64,000 nt of DNA from Chenopodium formosanum. Taxonomy: Eukaryota > Streptophyta > Magnoliopsida > Caryophyllales > Amaranthaceae. The notes beneath the pieces are model-generated. The model made no database searches and was not told the origin of the DNA. It saw nothing but the letters and a program-made list of their open reading frames with translations. Below, one piece after another: positions 1 through 12,700 of this stretch (the stretch's first letter is position 1; each line of letters opens with the position of its first letter). Where the stretch lies: assembly GCA_024500155.1 (NCBI GenBank), contig CM044871.1, forward strand, positions 77,546,402 through 77,610,401, in the 5' to 3' direction. A program made the position numbers and the translations under genes.

Positions 1-1006
1 ATCGACCGAGCAATTTATATTTAGACGTCGGAAATTCGAGCTTGGAGCGTCGAAATCGAGCGTCGGAGAATCTCAAATGTCGAGCCAAAATTTAGGAATT
101 AGCAAGATGGGAAAATTCTTCAAGTAACAAGAAAAAACCCTAGCCATGCAAAAACAAGGGAAGCGCGCCAAATATTAGTGTGACACGTGGCAGCACACCA
201 TGTGGTAGCCGGTAGCCCACGTGGCAGCAGCCACGTAGGCAGCCACCAAGTGGCAGCGCGTCATGTGGCAGCGTGCCGGTGACATCGCATGTGGCAAGGG
301 GGTCGTGGACCTGGGTGACGAGTCATGGACACAGGCCAAAAGAAAGTGGTCCAACCGAACCCAACTTGGGGCTCAAGGTGGGTGACACATGGTTAGCTCA
401 CAATGCATGTGAGTTGCCTTGGGGACCAAATGAGAAAGTGGTCCTCACCTAACCATGTGACACTTAGTACTTGTTCCTTGGTTTATTTAACTAAGGGTTG
501 AATTCATCAATTTTTCCATGTGGGATCTTTTTGTGAAAAAGTCCTACATTGAAAGATGAGTGGAATTCACAAGCTTTCCTTATAAATAGCCAAGGCATGG
601 CAAGGGATTGTTGGCTTGATTAAGAGTTGGAAAAGGGATCACTACTAGTGAAAACCTTTAAACTCAAGAGTTGAAAAAGGTATCACCTTTGTGAAAGCCT
701 TTGAACTCAATTACTCGGGATTTTCGGTCGGGTCTTGCTAACCCCAAGACATTGGACCTAGTCGGTGATCGTGTTGCGGCTTGCGGGTGGATCATCGTTG
801 GAGGCCTTCGTAATTTCGAGGCTAGCTTTCAAGTAAGAGCCCTAGCGGTCGGGCGAAGCGCGCTTCAAAGGTAATCTTATTGTCTTAATCTTGTCATTAA
901 GTTAATTATGTTTATGATTTTATTTATTGCGAGTGCGATCTTGTTTTTGGGTTTGTTTCCGCGATGAGTCGGACTCACCAAACCCCAACAATAGTACAAG
1001 TGCAAC
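1..1006 (+). mobile_element. 3' part of an LTR-like sequence
   Basis: There is no ORF of note. TATAAATAG at 581-589 follows a GC-rich upstream part with repeated ACGTGGC words. It is followed by a leader-like stretch ending in ACCCCAACA at 990. This layout resembles U3-R-U5 of a plant LTR on the + strand, but the left end is outside the window and no partner LTR is visible, so the family is unknown. Confidence 0.4.
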
Positions 1007-2437
1007 TGTAGACACCCAAATGTATCTCCCCAAAACCAAACCCAGTGATGAATACCTTTCATGTCATTTGATTATCGAACAAGGCGAAAGTGTGAAAAGT
1101 CTAGTGATGAGGATGTTTTTATTAAAATATCTCTTCTTTCTGTTTTTGGAAATATTTCTTTTCTTACCCTATTTTTTAAAAATGTGCATTCTAATTTATT
1201 TTGGTCCATGATAAGGGTCCAATAATGGTATAGTTGGATGGGGTTGAAAAGACCTTTCCAACGATATATTATAAGCCCAATTCCGATGAATAATGAGGAA
1301 GGTATGGCCAAAATACTAAATTGGGCTCGAACCGGATCTTACCTACGGCCCAATGATCATGTAGAGGGTCAAAAGGTTTAATCCTATTCCTAAACTAATT
1401 AGGATTAATTATAAGATTCTATAAGTTTCTAAAAGATCTTAACTATCCTTTTTTAAAAGATAAGATTAAAGAATTTGAGTTAAATAAAAACTTTCCTTTT
1501 TTAAAACTTTCCTTTTCTTAAATCCTAATTCTATTCGAATTTAAAGATGTTCAAAGACAGTCAGATTTTATTTTCGTTCCTCATAATCTTTATCCAAATT
1601 TTATATGGTTGGATAGATCTTGAAATTATCTTTCCAATGATATATTATAATATTAAATCCGAGCTATAACGAAAAAGATATGAATGGAATATGAAACTCT
1701 ATCCAAAACTGACACCGTACAACTATTTCGGCCATATCTTTTTATCTACAAATTATTTTAATTTGATTCTAATTGTGTTGGAAATTTGACTTCAATAGAT
1801 TTCCAACGACATATTATATGCCTTATTTGGACTTCTGGATCAAAAGATATGATAAAAACAAAATCCGCAAAAACTGTTGTCCATCGAGTTCTATTTCGAT
1901 TCAAATTCGGATTCTCTTCTTATTCTTCGACCCTCTTCATATCTCCCCTTTTTCAATCACCAACTCTCATCAAGAATCTCTTGTTTCTTTCTCTCTCTCT
2001 TTCTAAACCAACCCTTTTGCATACGTACAAAATTCCGCATTCACAAGATTTAGAAACATCTAGCCAAATTCGAAGTTGCCTTCTCCCTAGACGTGAAAGG
2101 TTTTAATTTCTGAGGGTTTGGTCTCAAATCTCTCTTTCAATTATTATTTAATTTAATTGTTTTGTTTATTATTTTCCTGGAAGTTACTAACGCGTGTATT
2201 TTGTTATTAGAAAGAGGTACGAGGCATCCAAATAAGTGCTTTTAATTGATTTATTGATATTATGATGTAGAAATCATGTCTAGGTTGTTATTATGATTCC
2301 TAGTGTCATGTTAGGGCGTTTTGATCTTCCTAGTATCATGTTTAGGGTAACAACTATGATTCCTTATATCATTGTGTTTCCTGCGATGCTTCCTATTTTC
2401 TTTCCTAATATTCATGTTAGTATCATGTTAGGGCTAT

Positions 2438-2737
2438 CACTAGTAGAAAATACGTAATGGCAAGCGGTTCAAACCCCCGAATGGGAAGCGGTTTTGAACT
2501 GCATGCCTTTAAGGGGCTTGCCAATTGTAGTGAAGGGGCAGCGGTTTTGGCGCCAAACCGCTGCCCATTAGGGGTATTAAATTTATTTTTTATTTTTGGT
2601 TATTTTCAATTAAATTGATATATAATCAAACCATATGTAAAAACATTAATATTTTTATTAATTAATTGTTATAATATTACAATGTCTGATTTTTCTTCAA
2701 AACAAAAAAAAATATTACAATTTCTGAGTTTCAATCA

Positions 2738-2775
<38 letters not shown>

Positions 2776-5700
2776 AACAAAAAAATTAATAATAATTACA
2801 ATTTTGGTTTTCAACCACCAAACACCACCAGCCACCACCCTACACCACCAGCACCACGACCCCCTGCCACTCAACCACCACGACCCCCCCACCCAACCAC
2901 CACGACCCCACTCACCAAAAAAAACCCCTCACTGAAACTACAACCCCCAGCCACCCACCCACCGCGACTCCCCACCCAAAACTAGATCCCCACCCACCAA
3001 AAAACCCCTCATCGAAACCACGACCTGTAACACCCTAGAAATTCCTTTCCTTTAAATACCCATTCTACTCTTTAAAATACAATTTAGGAATATCTAAGAC
3101 ATTATCGCCACCGTGAGAACGGCTAAGGCAATTATCAAAGATGCATAGCGGAAGACTTAAAATTAAAAATCATTAAAACAAGTCAACTCAATAGTCAACC
3201 AAACGAAAGTAAAGTCTAAAACCAAAACAAACGAAGTCAAATAAAATCAAACTACAACTTAGAACCATTAAAGGCCCTTATTCAAAACCGTTCCAAAACT
3301 AAACCTTTGCGTTAGTCCACATAAAATATGTCATAAATAAATAGAGCATAAAACACATCGTAAACTAATGGAAGCTAGCATGATTCACTCTTCTCTCATG
3401 CCCCGTCATGAATATGTTCAATACCTGAAAAGTTTATCTCTACTTGTCCCCACTACTCTCCATTAAAAATGGGTCATCATAGGGACAAGATAAAGACATG
3501 GCCAAACACACAAACACACACACAATCAGCAAAACTGAGTACATAAGCGTAATTAAACACACTAACATGCTTTCACCTATCAACACACACTTACCTCATT
3601 GCACCTGTTTACAAGCACACACAACAATCAACAAGACACATTAACTAGACACTAAATAATTCATTTAGCGTTGATTACGCATCGAACGGGTTTCCAACTA
3701 TACCTCCCCCAAATAAATTGAGGTTAACTGACACGGGAGCTAACCGTGCCAGCGACAAAACCACTCAAAGGTGGCGGAATTCCTGCGCATAATAATAAAT
3801 AAAAAGGAATGTACAGCGTCCTGTACTCCATTAGAAGTTATGGTTAAATATAAAACCCCATAACTCCCCTCATTGTTCATACTCAAGGTATATACGTTCC
3901 AAGAGTTTTGGTGCGTAATCTCTTTCACTTTACGTTATTTACATGTTATTGGACTTGGTGATGACTCTCAAAGCATAATAAATCAATCAACAATAATTAT
4001 TCAATCAACCAAACATACCAATTTAATTCTTGAATAATTAGTGACCACATATTATTTAATGTTGAACTCTTTTAATTCTACCTCAGTGTCAAAGACACCT
4101 TAAACGCATAAAGCGCTAAAAATCCTATCCCTCGGTGTTAAAAACACCTTAAGTGCACAAAGGCACCAACATACAATTTATTCCTCGTGTACATAGACAC
4201 TTATATAGCTCCTTCCTCATGCTTAAAACATCAATAAAAATTATATGAACCATAATAAAATTCCTTTACAATATTCCAAGCAAAATTAAAATGCACTCTA
4301 ACATGCCATAATTAAAAGTATAGTCCATATAATCATGCCAAAATCTAATTTTCCAATCAATAAACCATCACAAATAATTCATGCTTCACAATTCAATCAC
4401 CAACACCAATACTTCACAATTTCATACATAAACCTTAGCATGATACTACTTATAATTGATTGAAATCAAGCCTAGCATGATTCTACATCATCAAAATATG
4501 CTAAGTACGCGAACGTACCTTGAGTACGATCTTAAAATCGCCACAACTAATAGAAATTGCTTACTTCGAAGTCTCCTACACATTAAAATCATAATAGAGT
4601 ATTAAAATCCACTCTAAACAAATTTCCAGCAATATATACTATTTTAAAACCCCTCATAATTTAATTAAAGTAAGCTGAAATTATTTTTAAAACACCATAA
4701 TTAAGTCCCAATTAATGGGTAATTAAAATTCCTTCAAGAAACATAATATTAAGTGTTCTACATAAAATTCCAGCACTTTATTTTAATTAAAACTTGCTGT
4801 AATTAAGCCTTAAAACACTTGAAACAAATTTGGGCTTTTTAATTAAAAATCAAATCTGAAAATTAATCAACATAATTATTATAATCAAACATCAAAATCA
4901 AATCCCAAAACTCATAATTTACAATTAGATTTGAACATAGATTAAATTAGAACAATAAAGTTAAGTTGTTTTTTTTTACACTCGAAAAAGGGAAGAGGAG
5001 GCACGGTAGCCACCTGCTGCTGGTGGCTGGCAGCGGTGGAGGGGGCGGAAAACAGGGCAGCCGAAAAAAAGAAAGGGGAAGGGGAAAAGAAAAAGAAAGA
5101 AAATAAGGAGATGAGAGAGAAGTTTACCTTGGGTTTTTCTTCACTCTGGGCAAAGTTGATTTGCCTCATAAATGGGATATTTATACCCCTTCTCTACCAA
5201 TCCCCTTTTCCCTAAACTTCCCTCTTTTAGTTTTTCCTAATTCCTTCCCTAATAAATCTTGTTAAAATTAAACTTTCTTAAAATAAAACCCCAACATTTA
5301 TAAATAAAGAAATTAAATAAATTTTCCTTTTATAAAAATATTAGTTAAAATACCATAATTAAGATATTAAAATTATTCAAATACTTTATAAAATACATAT
5401 TTTAAAATAAAATATGTATAAAAATATGGGGTATTACACGACCCCACCCACAAAACCAGATTCCCACCCAAACAACGACCTCCACCCACGACCCTAACCC
5501 AAACCACGACCCCCCACCAAAAATCAAATTAAAATCAAAAATAAAACTAAAATCGAAATAAAATAAAATAAAATAACCATCGATCTAACCCACCACGTCC
5601 ATCTAACCTACCGATTTTGGCTTCAAATTATGGTTTTAAAGGTCGAATTTGACCATAAAAACTCTAGATCTAGAGTTTTCATGGTCGAATTTGACCTAAA

Positions 5701-6234
5701 AAACTTATACACCCACACCCATGCACAAATTTGCTCGAAATTGTTCGAAATTTGGTTGAAATTATCCTCGAAATTTGCTCGAAATTACCCAGTTATGTTC
5801 GAATTTGATGAGATGAGAAAGAACAAAGAAAAAGAGAAAATGAAAGAAGAAAGGGGCGAATTAGAGGGAAGAGGAGAGAGAGGGAAAACGAGAGTAGAAA
5901 GAGGAGAGAGAGAGAGAGCAGCCGAAATGAAAGAGGAGAGAGAGAGAGCTGGGGTAAAGAAAGAGGAGAAGAGAAATAAAAGAGGAGGGGTAAAGCGCGG
6001 GTTTAGGATTTTTTTTAATTCGCAAGCGGTTTGGGGTTGAACCGCTTACCAATATATCTAATGGCAAGCGGTTCAACCCCAAACTGCTTGTCATTATATA
6101 TATTGGCAAGCGGTTCGCGCCAAAACCGCTTGCCATTTCATATTACAGGTTTTTAAAAAAAAAGGGTGAATGGCAAGCGGATTTTTAAAACCGCTTGCCA
6201 TTTGGGGCTTCCCATCACTTATTTTCTACTAGTG
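2438..6234. mobile_element. Non-autonomous CACTA (En/Spm) transposon
   Basis: Both ends carry the terminal inverted repeat CACTAGTAGAAAATA, with a 3-bp TSD, TAT, at 2435-2437 and 6235-6237. Subterminal regions (2455-2575 and 6020-6205) hold many copies of AAGCGGTT/AACCGCTT in both orientations, the usual arrangement of transposase-binding sites in this superfamily. No transposase is encoded. The interior is C-rich, then has a near-palindrome at 5638-5695 and a GA-rich tract at 5815-5995. A 2.4-kb solo LTR is inserted in the C-rich part. Confidence 0.9.
3026..5438 (-). mobile_element. Solo LTR of a Ty3-type retrotransposon
   Basis: It reads TGTAACACCC to GGGTATTACA on the + strand, with TSD CGACC at 3021-3025 and 5439-5443. 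There is one LTR only, 2413 bp, and no internal domain, so unequal recombination removed the rest. The minus strand has TATAAATATCCC near 5180, so the promoter points left. The length and the TGTAATACCCC start recall chromovirus (Tekay/Del-type) LTRs, but the family is inferred. Confidence 0.82.
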
Positions 6235-6579
6235 TATATATTTGATGTTTGATATTTAGTGACATGCTAGGGTTTGTTATTAATCTTGTTAGTATCATGT
6301 CTAGGATCTTGCTATTATTATGCTTTAACATGATTATTTTAATTATGATTATTTTAATTATGATTGTTATGATGATTATAATTATTATTATTATTATCAT
6401 GTTGCTTGATATTTATTTGTTATTGTTTGATCACACCTTTTATGCATGTTTAAAGGGAATTTGTACTTGTAATCACGCTTAATAAGATAATTGATAATCT
6501 TATTTAGGGTTAATTTGATTATAATTCAAGTGATCGCCAATAATAGATTTATTTGTGCATTAATATTCAACCAACATAG

Positions 6580-8501
6580 TGTAGACACCCATTTGTGTCT
6601 CTCCAAAACCAAAACCGGTGACGAGTACCTTTCACGTCAAATCATAATCGAATGAAACGAAAGTGTGGAAAGTCTAGTGTTGCGGATAGTTTTTAATTTC
6701 TTTTCTCTTCTCTCTGTTTTTGAAAACTTATTTTAAGAAAACAGCCAATCCAGTTTGGTTGGTCCATGATATGAGTCCAATAATAGTGTAGTTGGATGGG
6801 GCTTGCAAAGACCTTTCCAACGATATATTATAAGCCCAATTCCGATCAATATTGAGGAAGTTATGGCCAATTTACCAAACTGGGCCCGGTTTGAGCTTTA
6901 TATACGGCCCAATGATCTAGAGGAGGGCCTAATATGATTTATCATTCCTAATGCAATTAGGAATGGTTTTAGTCTTCTAGATTCTTCTAGAAGGTTCTTT
7001 TCATTCCTAATTCAATTAGCATTGATAAATTGACTTTTTGACTTTTCAGAGTTTTAATCAAAATCAAATAGCATTTTCAAGGAAATTATATGATTTTATC
7101 CTCCAGTACGGCAAACTTATCTGATTTTCGAAAACGCGTTAAAACCAGGCTTGGCGCCTGGCGCTAGTGTTGGTGCCTAGCGCCAGTTAGCCAGGGTTTG
7201 CGCCAGCTTTGTTTTTTGTGCGTCAGACTCTGTTTTGTTTATTTTATCTTTTTGGCTGATTTTCTCTATAAATAACGTATTAAAAACTCCGTTTTCATTC
7301 ACGAATTCTCATCAACAATCAGTTTTCATTCGCAATTATTAATTCTCTAAATTCTCTCTAATTCATTCATCTCTTCATCTTTCTCTTTTTCTAACTTTGT
7401 TTTTTCATACAAAATTCCGCATTCGCAAGATCTAGAAACACCTAGCCATATTCGAAGTTGCCTTCGCCCTAGACGTGAAAGGTTTAATTTATGAGAGTTT
7501 GGTCCCAAATCTCTATTTCAATTATTTAATTTAATTGTTTGTTTAATATTTTCCTTGAAGTTACTAACGTGTGTATTTTGTTATTAGAAAAAGGTACGAG
7601 GCATCCAAGTAAGTATTTTAATGGTTTTTATTGATGTTATTATATAGAAATCATGCTTAGATTGTTATTATGATTCCTAGTATCATGTTAGGATGTTTTT
7701 CTTAATTTGATGTTTAGGGTGACAACAATAAATTCTTAGTATCATGTTTAGGGTAAAGAATATAATATCAAGTATGATTAAAAGTATGATGTCTTCTATT
7801 TTCTTTCCTAATGTTTATTCATGTTAGTATCATGTTAGGGTTAAAGCTTTTATTTTTATGTTTAGTGACATGCTAGGGCTTGTTATTAATCTTGTTAGTA
7901 TCATGCCTAGGATCTTGCTATTATTATTATGCTTTAACATGATTATAATTATTATTATGATGGTTATTTATTATGTTGCTTGATATTTATCGTTATTGCT
8001 TGATCACGCCTTTTATTGCATGTTTAAAGGGAATTTGTACTTGTAATCACGCTTAATAAGATAATTAATAATCTTGTTTAGGGTTAATGTGATTATAATT
8101 CAAGTGATCGCCAATAATAGTATATTTGTGCATTAAATTCAACCAACATAGATAAACAGGTTTAGGGTTAATCCTATTGATTGCATGTTAATTAAAAAGC
8201 GCACATGAATACGATCAGAATAAAGTAGAGGTCTATTATTAGGGAAGGTTCAATCTCTTTTAGGTTGGATTTATACCTTCATCCCCGAACCCTTATTTGG
8301 TTCTAGACCTTATGGAGTTGACGATCTCTTGGATCATTAAGGGGTGTAACCTTCATCCTATGAACTGTTTACAAGTTCCTAAAAAAACTTGTTAGCGACT
8401 CTTTTGCTCTATCTTCTTCCCTTTTGGACGCCACCGTACTTTAGTGTATGATCACAGTGGGGTTCAAGCTATGGGTTTAACGCTTGAAATTATTCCCTAC
8501 A
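6580..8501 (+). mobile_element. Solo LTR (Tat-like) inserted in an LTR of its own family
   Basis: TGTAGACACC to TTCCCTACA, 1922 bp, is flanked by TSD CATAG at 6575-6579 and 8502-8506. The host LTR resumes exactly after the TSD (CATAGATAAACAGG), so the joint is unambiguous. TATAAATAA near 7268 is the likely promoter. U3 contains a GC-rich run at 7148-7207 with repeated GGCGCC/GCGCCA words that I do not see at the matching place in the other copies. Confidence 0.88.
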
Positions 8502-8853
8502 CATAGATAAACAGGTTTAGGGTTAATCCTATTGATTGCATGTTATTCAGAAAGCGCACATGAATACGATCAGAATAAAGTAGAAGCCTATTATTAGGGC
8601 AGGTTCAATCTTTTTTAGGTTGGATTTGTACCTTCATCCCCGAACTACCAATCATGGTTCCAGACCTATTGGAGTTAACGATCTCCTGGATCGTTAAGGG
8701 GTGTAACCTTCACCTTGTGAACGGTTTACAAGTTCCTAAAACTTGTTGGCGACTCTTTTGCTCTAGCTTCCTTCCCTTTGGACGCCACCGTAATTTAGTG
8801 TATCATCACAGTGGGGGTTCAAGTTTGGGGTAATGATTGAAATATTCCCTACA

Positions 8854-9465
8854 GGTCCCCACTTGATAGACACCAAAGTGGTCTCAAGTAGGTAGAGACC
8901 AAGAAAAGCTGAGTATTTTGGCGGAACAATGGGCCCCACATTTATTTATTTTTTTACATTTTTTTTTACTTTTCTTTGTTCCTTCTCAAAAACAAGCTCC
9001 GCTTTTTTTTACTAAATATTCAAAAATATAGACGTGGTGCACCTCTTTCTAGATGCACCATGGTGCACAAAATACTACTGAGTAATTGTTTACACAATCG
9101 TTGGTTTGTACACCCGTGTGTACCATGAGCATGGTACACCTAGATCAAAGCAGAAAGAACATAGCTTACAGTTGTAAAGAACATCAATAATTTATAAAAA
9201 AAACACAACATTGATATATAAAGAACAAAATAAATTCCGAGAAATAATTTCAAAAAAGGTAAATGATAATTATTGATTGATTTTTATCACGTAATAATGT
9301 TAAATTATTTCAAAATATTCAATTTCTATCTAAAATTATCTTCTCAAAAAAAAAATTAAAAAAAAATCGAGGTTTTGTTTTGAGATTTCAAAATTCAAAA
9401 TTTTATTTTCAAAATTTTATTTTTTAAATGAACATAAAAGAACATACTATTCAAGTAAAAAGAAC
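8854..9465. other. Non-coding spacer between LTR remnant and copia element
   Basis: AT-rich sequence with several A- and T-tracts and repeats of AAGAACAT. A short GGTGCACC/CCATGGTGCAC cluster lies near 9030-9065, with a second GGTACACC near 9130. No gene or complete element recognised. Similar AAGAACAT words reappear after 26740, which suggests one old repeat was split by the copia insertion. Confidence 0.4.
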
Positions 9466-9736
9466 ATATCTGATGTAAAATAAGGAGAAATATAAAGATT
9501 GAAAGGGAATTGAAATGTGTATTCTACTTATATTTTATATGATGGAGATATACATATATATACAGTACAATTGATAGAGTTTGCTTGGAGAATAATAAAC
9601 CCTAAGCTCAAGAAAGTTCTAGAGTGATACAAGATGGACATCCACAAATATGTTTATATAAATATAAACCCTAAATCTAGATTGTTTCGGAATGATACAA
9701 GGGAGGATAATGGATATCCACCAATATTTCATAACA

Positions 9737-12700
9737 CTCCCCCTTGGGTGTCCATTATCGAAGACTATGCCTCATTAAAACCTTATTAGGAAAAACCATA
9801 TGGGATAAAAACCTAATGAAGGAAAAAAAGTACAACATTTTTCGTAATACGCTCGAAATGCTGCCTCGTTAAAAACCTTACCAGGAAAACCCAATATGGG
9901 ACAAAACCATGGTTAAGGGAAAAAGAGTGCAGTGCGTAATTTCTCCCCCTGATGAATACATAACTTGAGGTCTTCAAATGCAATGAATCCAATGTAGTTG
10001 AGAGTCTTCTCACATGACGCTGAATAATATCATTCCTTGATTTTCGATCCTCCCAAATCTTCAAATTTTTACGCGAACAAGTGAGTCTTCATATCACCAA
10101 ACCTTTAACAATAATACATGTGTTTGTCCTTATTTCATTCGAAATCTTTGTTTAAAGTTGCCTTAACCATTATACCTATGCCTTCATGCCTTCTTCTAGA
10201 GGCCGTGAATAATAGAAATTGATGATCATTATTATTTGATAAGACATTCCTTAATAATAATATGGCAACACATGATATTATTAATATTGATTTTTCAATC
10301 TTGTATGAAATAATAATATAACACACGTAATTATATACATTGATCATGGTTCTTCTGGACCATGGTAAAACAATCTCACGCATAAGTATCTTGTTGATTC
10401 TTTAGAATATTTATAATTGACACAATAGTTCTCTTTCATATACAAATAATAATTCTCATTACTAACATTTATATGCTCAAACTTCAGGTTGAGATATCAA
10501 TGATTTAGTCACATAGACTAAAATTTTAATAATAATTACAATATTCAAAATATAAATTTTGTAGGGCTGGATATATAAATGCGTCGTTCATAAGTTCTTC
10601 AGGAACTCTTCTTCTTACATGATTCATAACATGCAATTAAATCGGCGTCATCAATAATTTTATCACAATTATAAGCCCATTGGAATATAAATATCTCTTT
10701 CTCATTTTCCATCAAAGTTGTAAATATTTCTTACTCACCACAATTATTGTATAGAAAATAATGCATGCAATATGAGATATAGAAAATATGATAACATATT
10801 AAACAAATAATACAATAAGTAATGTATCTAACAACTTCAAATACATGCAATGAATAATCAAGTAACCTATTACTCACACATGCATATGAACATACATAGG
10901 ACTCGAAATAAAGCAAGACATTGTACAGTGTGGATTTTAAAAATCCATATTTCATTGGACTTCTGGTTCATAATAAACTTTAACTATTATCATTATGTCG
11001 ACATTATAATGGACATATATTCCAGATCCCTTATTCACTTGTCCATTATATCATGCATATGTATAATTTATCAGTTCCATCATATACCGGTATCATTATA
11101 TAATTCCTCAAGGTACAAATTTAATTTGCATGTTATTTTGACAATGATATCTGAATACATTTTTCATTGGTACCATCATAATTTTTCTTACATCATAGAC
11201 CATCTATTGTAATAATTCAGATGTTTACACAACTTCAAGGATATTTCATACACCTGGTATTAATATACTATTACAGTATTAGAGGTGTCAACTGCACTAT
11301 CTTGCCATATATCACATTTTTTATTTTGGAATCGATTATCAATCTACACTTCAGGTGTAGTGATTCAAGTATATACAATTGGCCTGGCAAGCTTTATCTC
11401 AATGTGCAACATATCTTGATAACATATGGACAAAAGTTGGCTAGAAAACATTTCAAATTACCATTATGTATATATATATATAGGGATCATCATTTTAATT
11501 TATTTTTGCCAACTTACTCCAATTCTCCCCCTAAGTTGGTAAAATATCTCATATATAAAGGCATCACAATTCTTCACCAACTTAGTATATAAATTTGTAA
11601 TAAAATTCATTTCATGGGAGGATCATAATCAAAAAAATTTAATTTATCTCTTAGGAGAATTATATTAAACAAGCTTTTATCTCTTCTAGAGAGCAATTTT
11701 AAATCATTATACATTGCATAATACATATGTATTTTTTTTATTAAATCTTTCATAATTTGTTCTCTTCAGGAGATCATTAATTCAACATTAATGGGTAGGC
11801 ATATGTTGTGCAGTTGTACGTTTTTCTTTCTTCTCCTATTTTATAGGTGCTGATATATAATAGCCCCAATCAAAAGATTGTTATACAAGCATAAATCACT
11901 TGCTCGTAATTCTAGTAGGTTATGATCTTCTGGATCTTTAAAGACTTAAATAGTGTATTTTATGAGCTTCTAGTCACCTGATAGTTGACAATAATATATA
12001 AGTTATTTTGGTAAACTTCTGGTTAGTCATTACTCCTTTATATAAAAAATCAAAACATATTAAATCTTGAAATTTTCATCAATACAAATTATTATAGCTC
12101 ACAATCCAAATATAACTCAATCTCAATGTTACGTCTTGTCATTCAATTCATTTTATATATTTAAAATTGAAAAAGCGTCATATCAAATAAACTTCAGGTT
12201 TCCATAGCGGGTAATTATTATTAAACCCGGATAGCCTAATATAATTATCACATCCAATCACTTCTCTAAATTTGAACTTTGGTCTTTTAACTCTATTGGA
12301 CTACAACACTTCAGACCTGCTTTAGGTTCATTAGTAACCGATGTTGTCCTTCTAGGACAATAATTTAATTGGAGCATTTATAATTAGTATATGATCAATC
12401 ATTTATATCCATCTTAAAGATGGTATCATTTAAAAATATTTAAGTAACATGCATGTGGCCACTTCTATTAAGTAAATAGTTAATATTTGAGTTAATGCAT
12501 GTTCCAAACTGACTATCAATATATTTTATTATTTATGTGCAAGGATAAAATAATGGAATAAGTAATACAGTTTCCCCCTAATCCTTGCACGTGGGACATG
12601 AAATGAATCCAACAACATTTAAATCTCATTCACGAGGCATAAATTCTTATAGCAATACATGTATCAAACATAATAAAGTTATTCTGACAAACGTGTTCTT

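Larger units (their letters stand above)
1007..8853 (+). mobile_element. Tat-like (Ty3) LTR, interrupted by two insertions
   Basis: It starts TGTAGACACC and ends TTCCCTACA. Removing a CACTA element (2438-6234) and a solo LTR (6580-8501), with their duplicated target bases, leaves about 2.1 kb in three parts (1007-2437, 6238-6579, 8507-8853). It aligns along its length with the solo LTR inside it and shares its first about 60 bp with the LTRs of the Tat element at 13962. The flanks (GCAAC on the left, GGTCC on the right) do not match, and neither a primer-binding site nor a polypurine tract adjoins it, so whether it was a solo LTR or half of a broken element is open. Confidence 0.7.

Noticed and set aside
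5630..6040. 136-codon frame rich in Glu, Lys and Arg
   Set aside because: Translation of a GA-rich low-complexity tract inside a CACTA element; no conserved domain.
11221..11592. 123-codon frame
   Set aside because: AT-rich chance frame in the copia interior; no similarity to gag or pol motifs.
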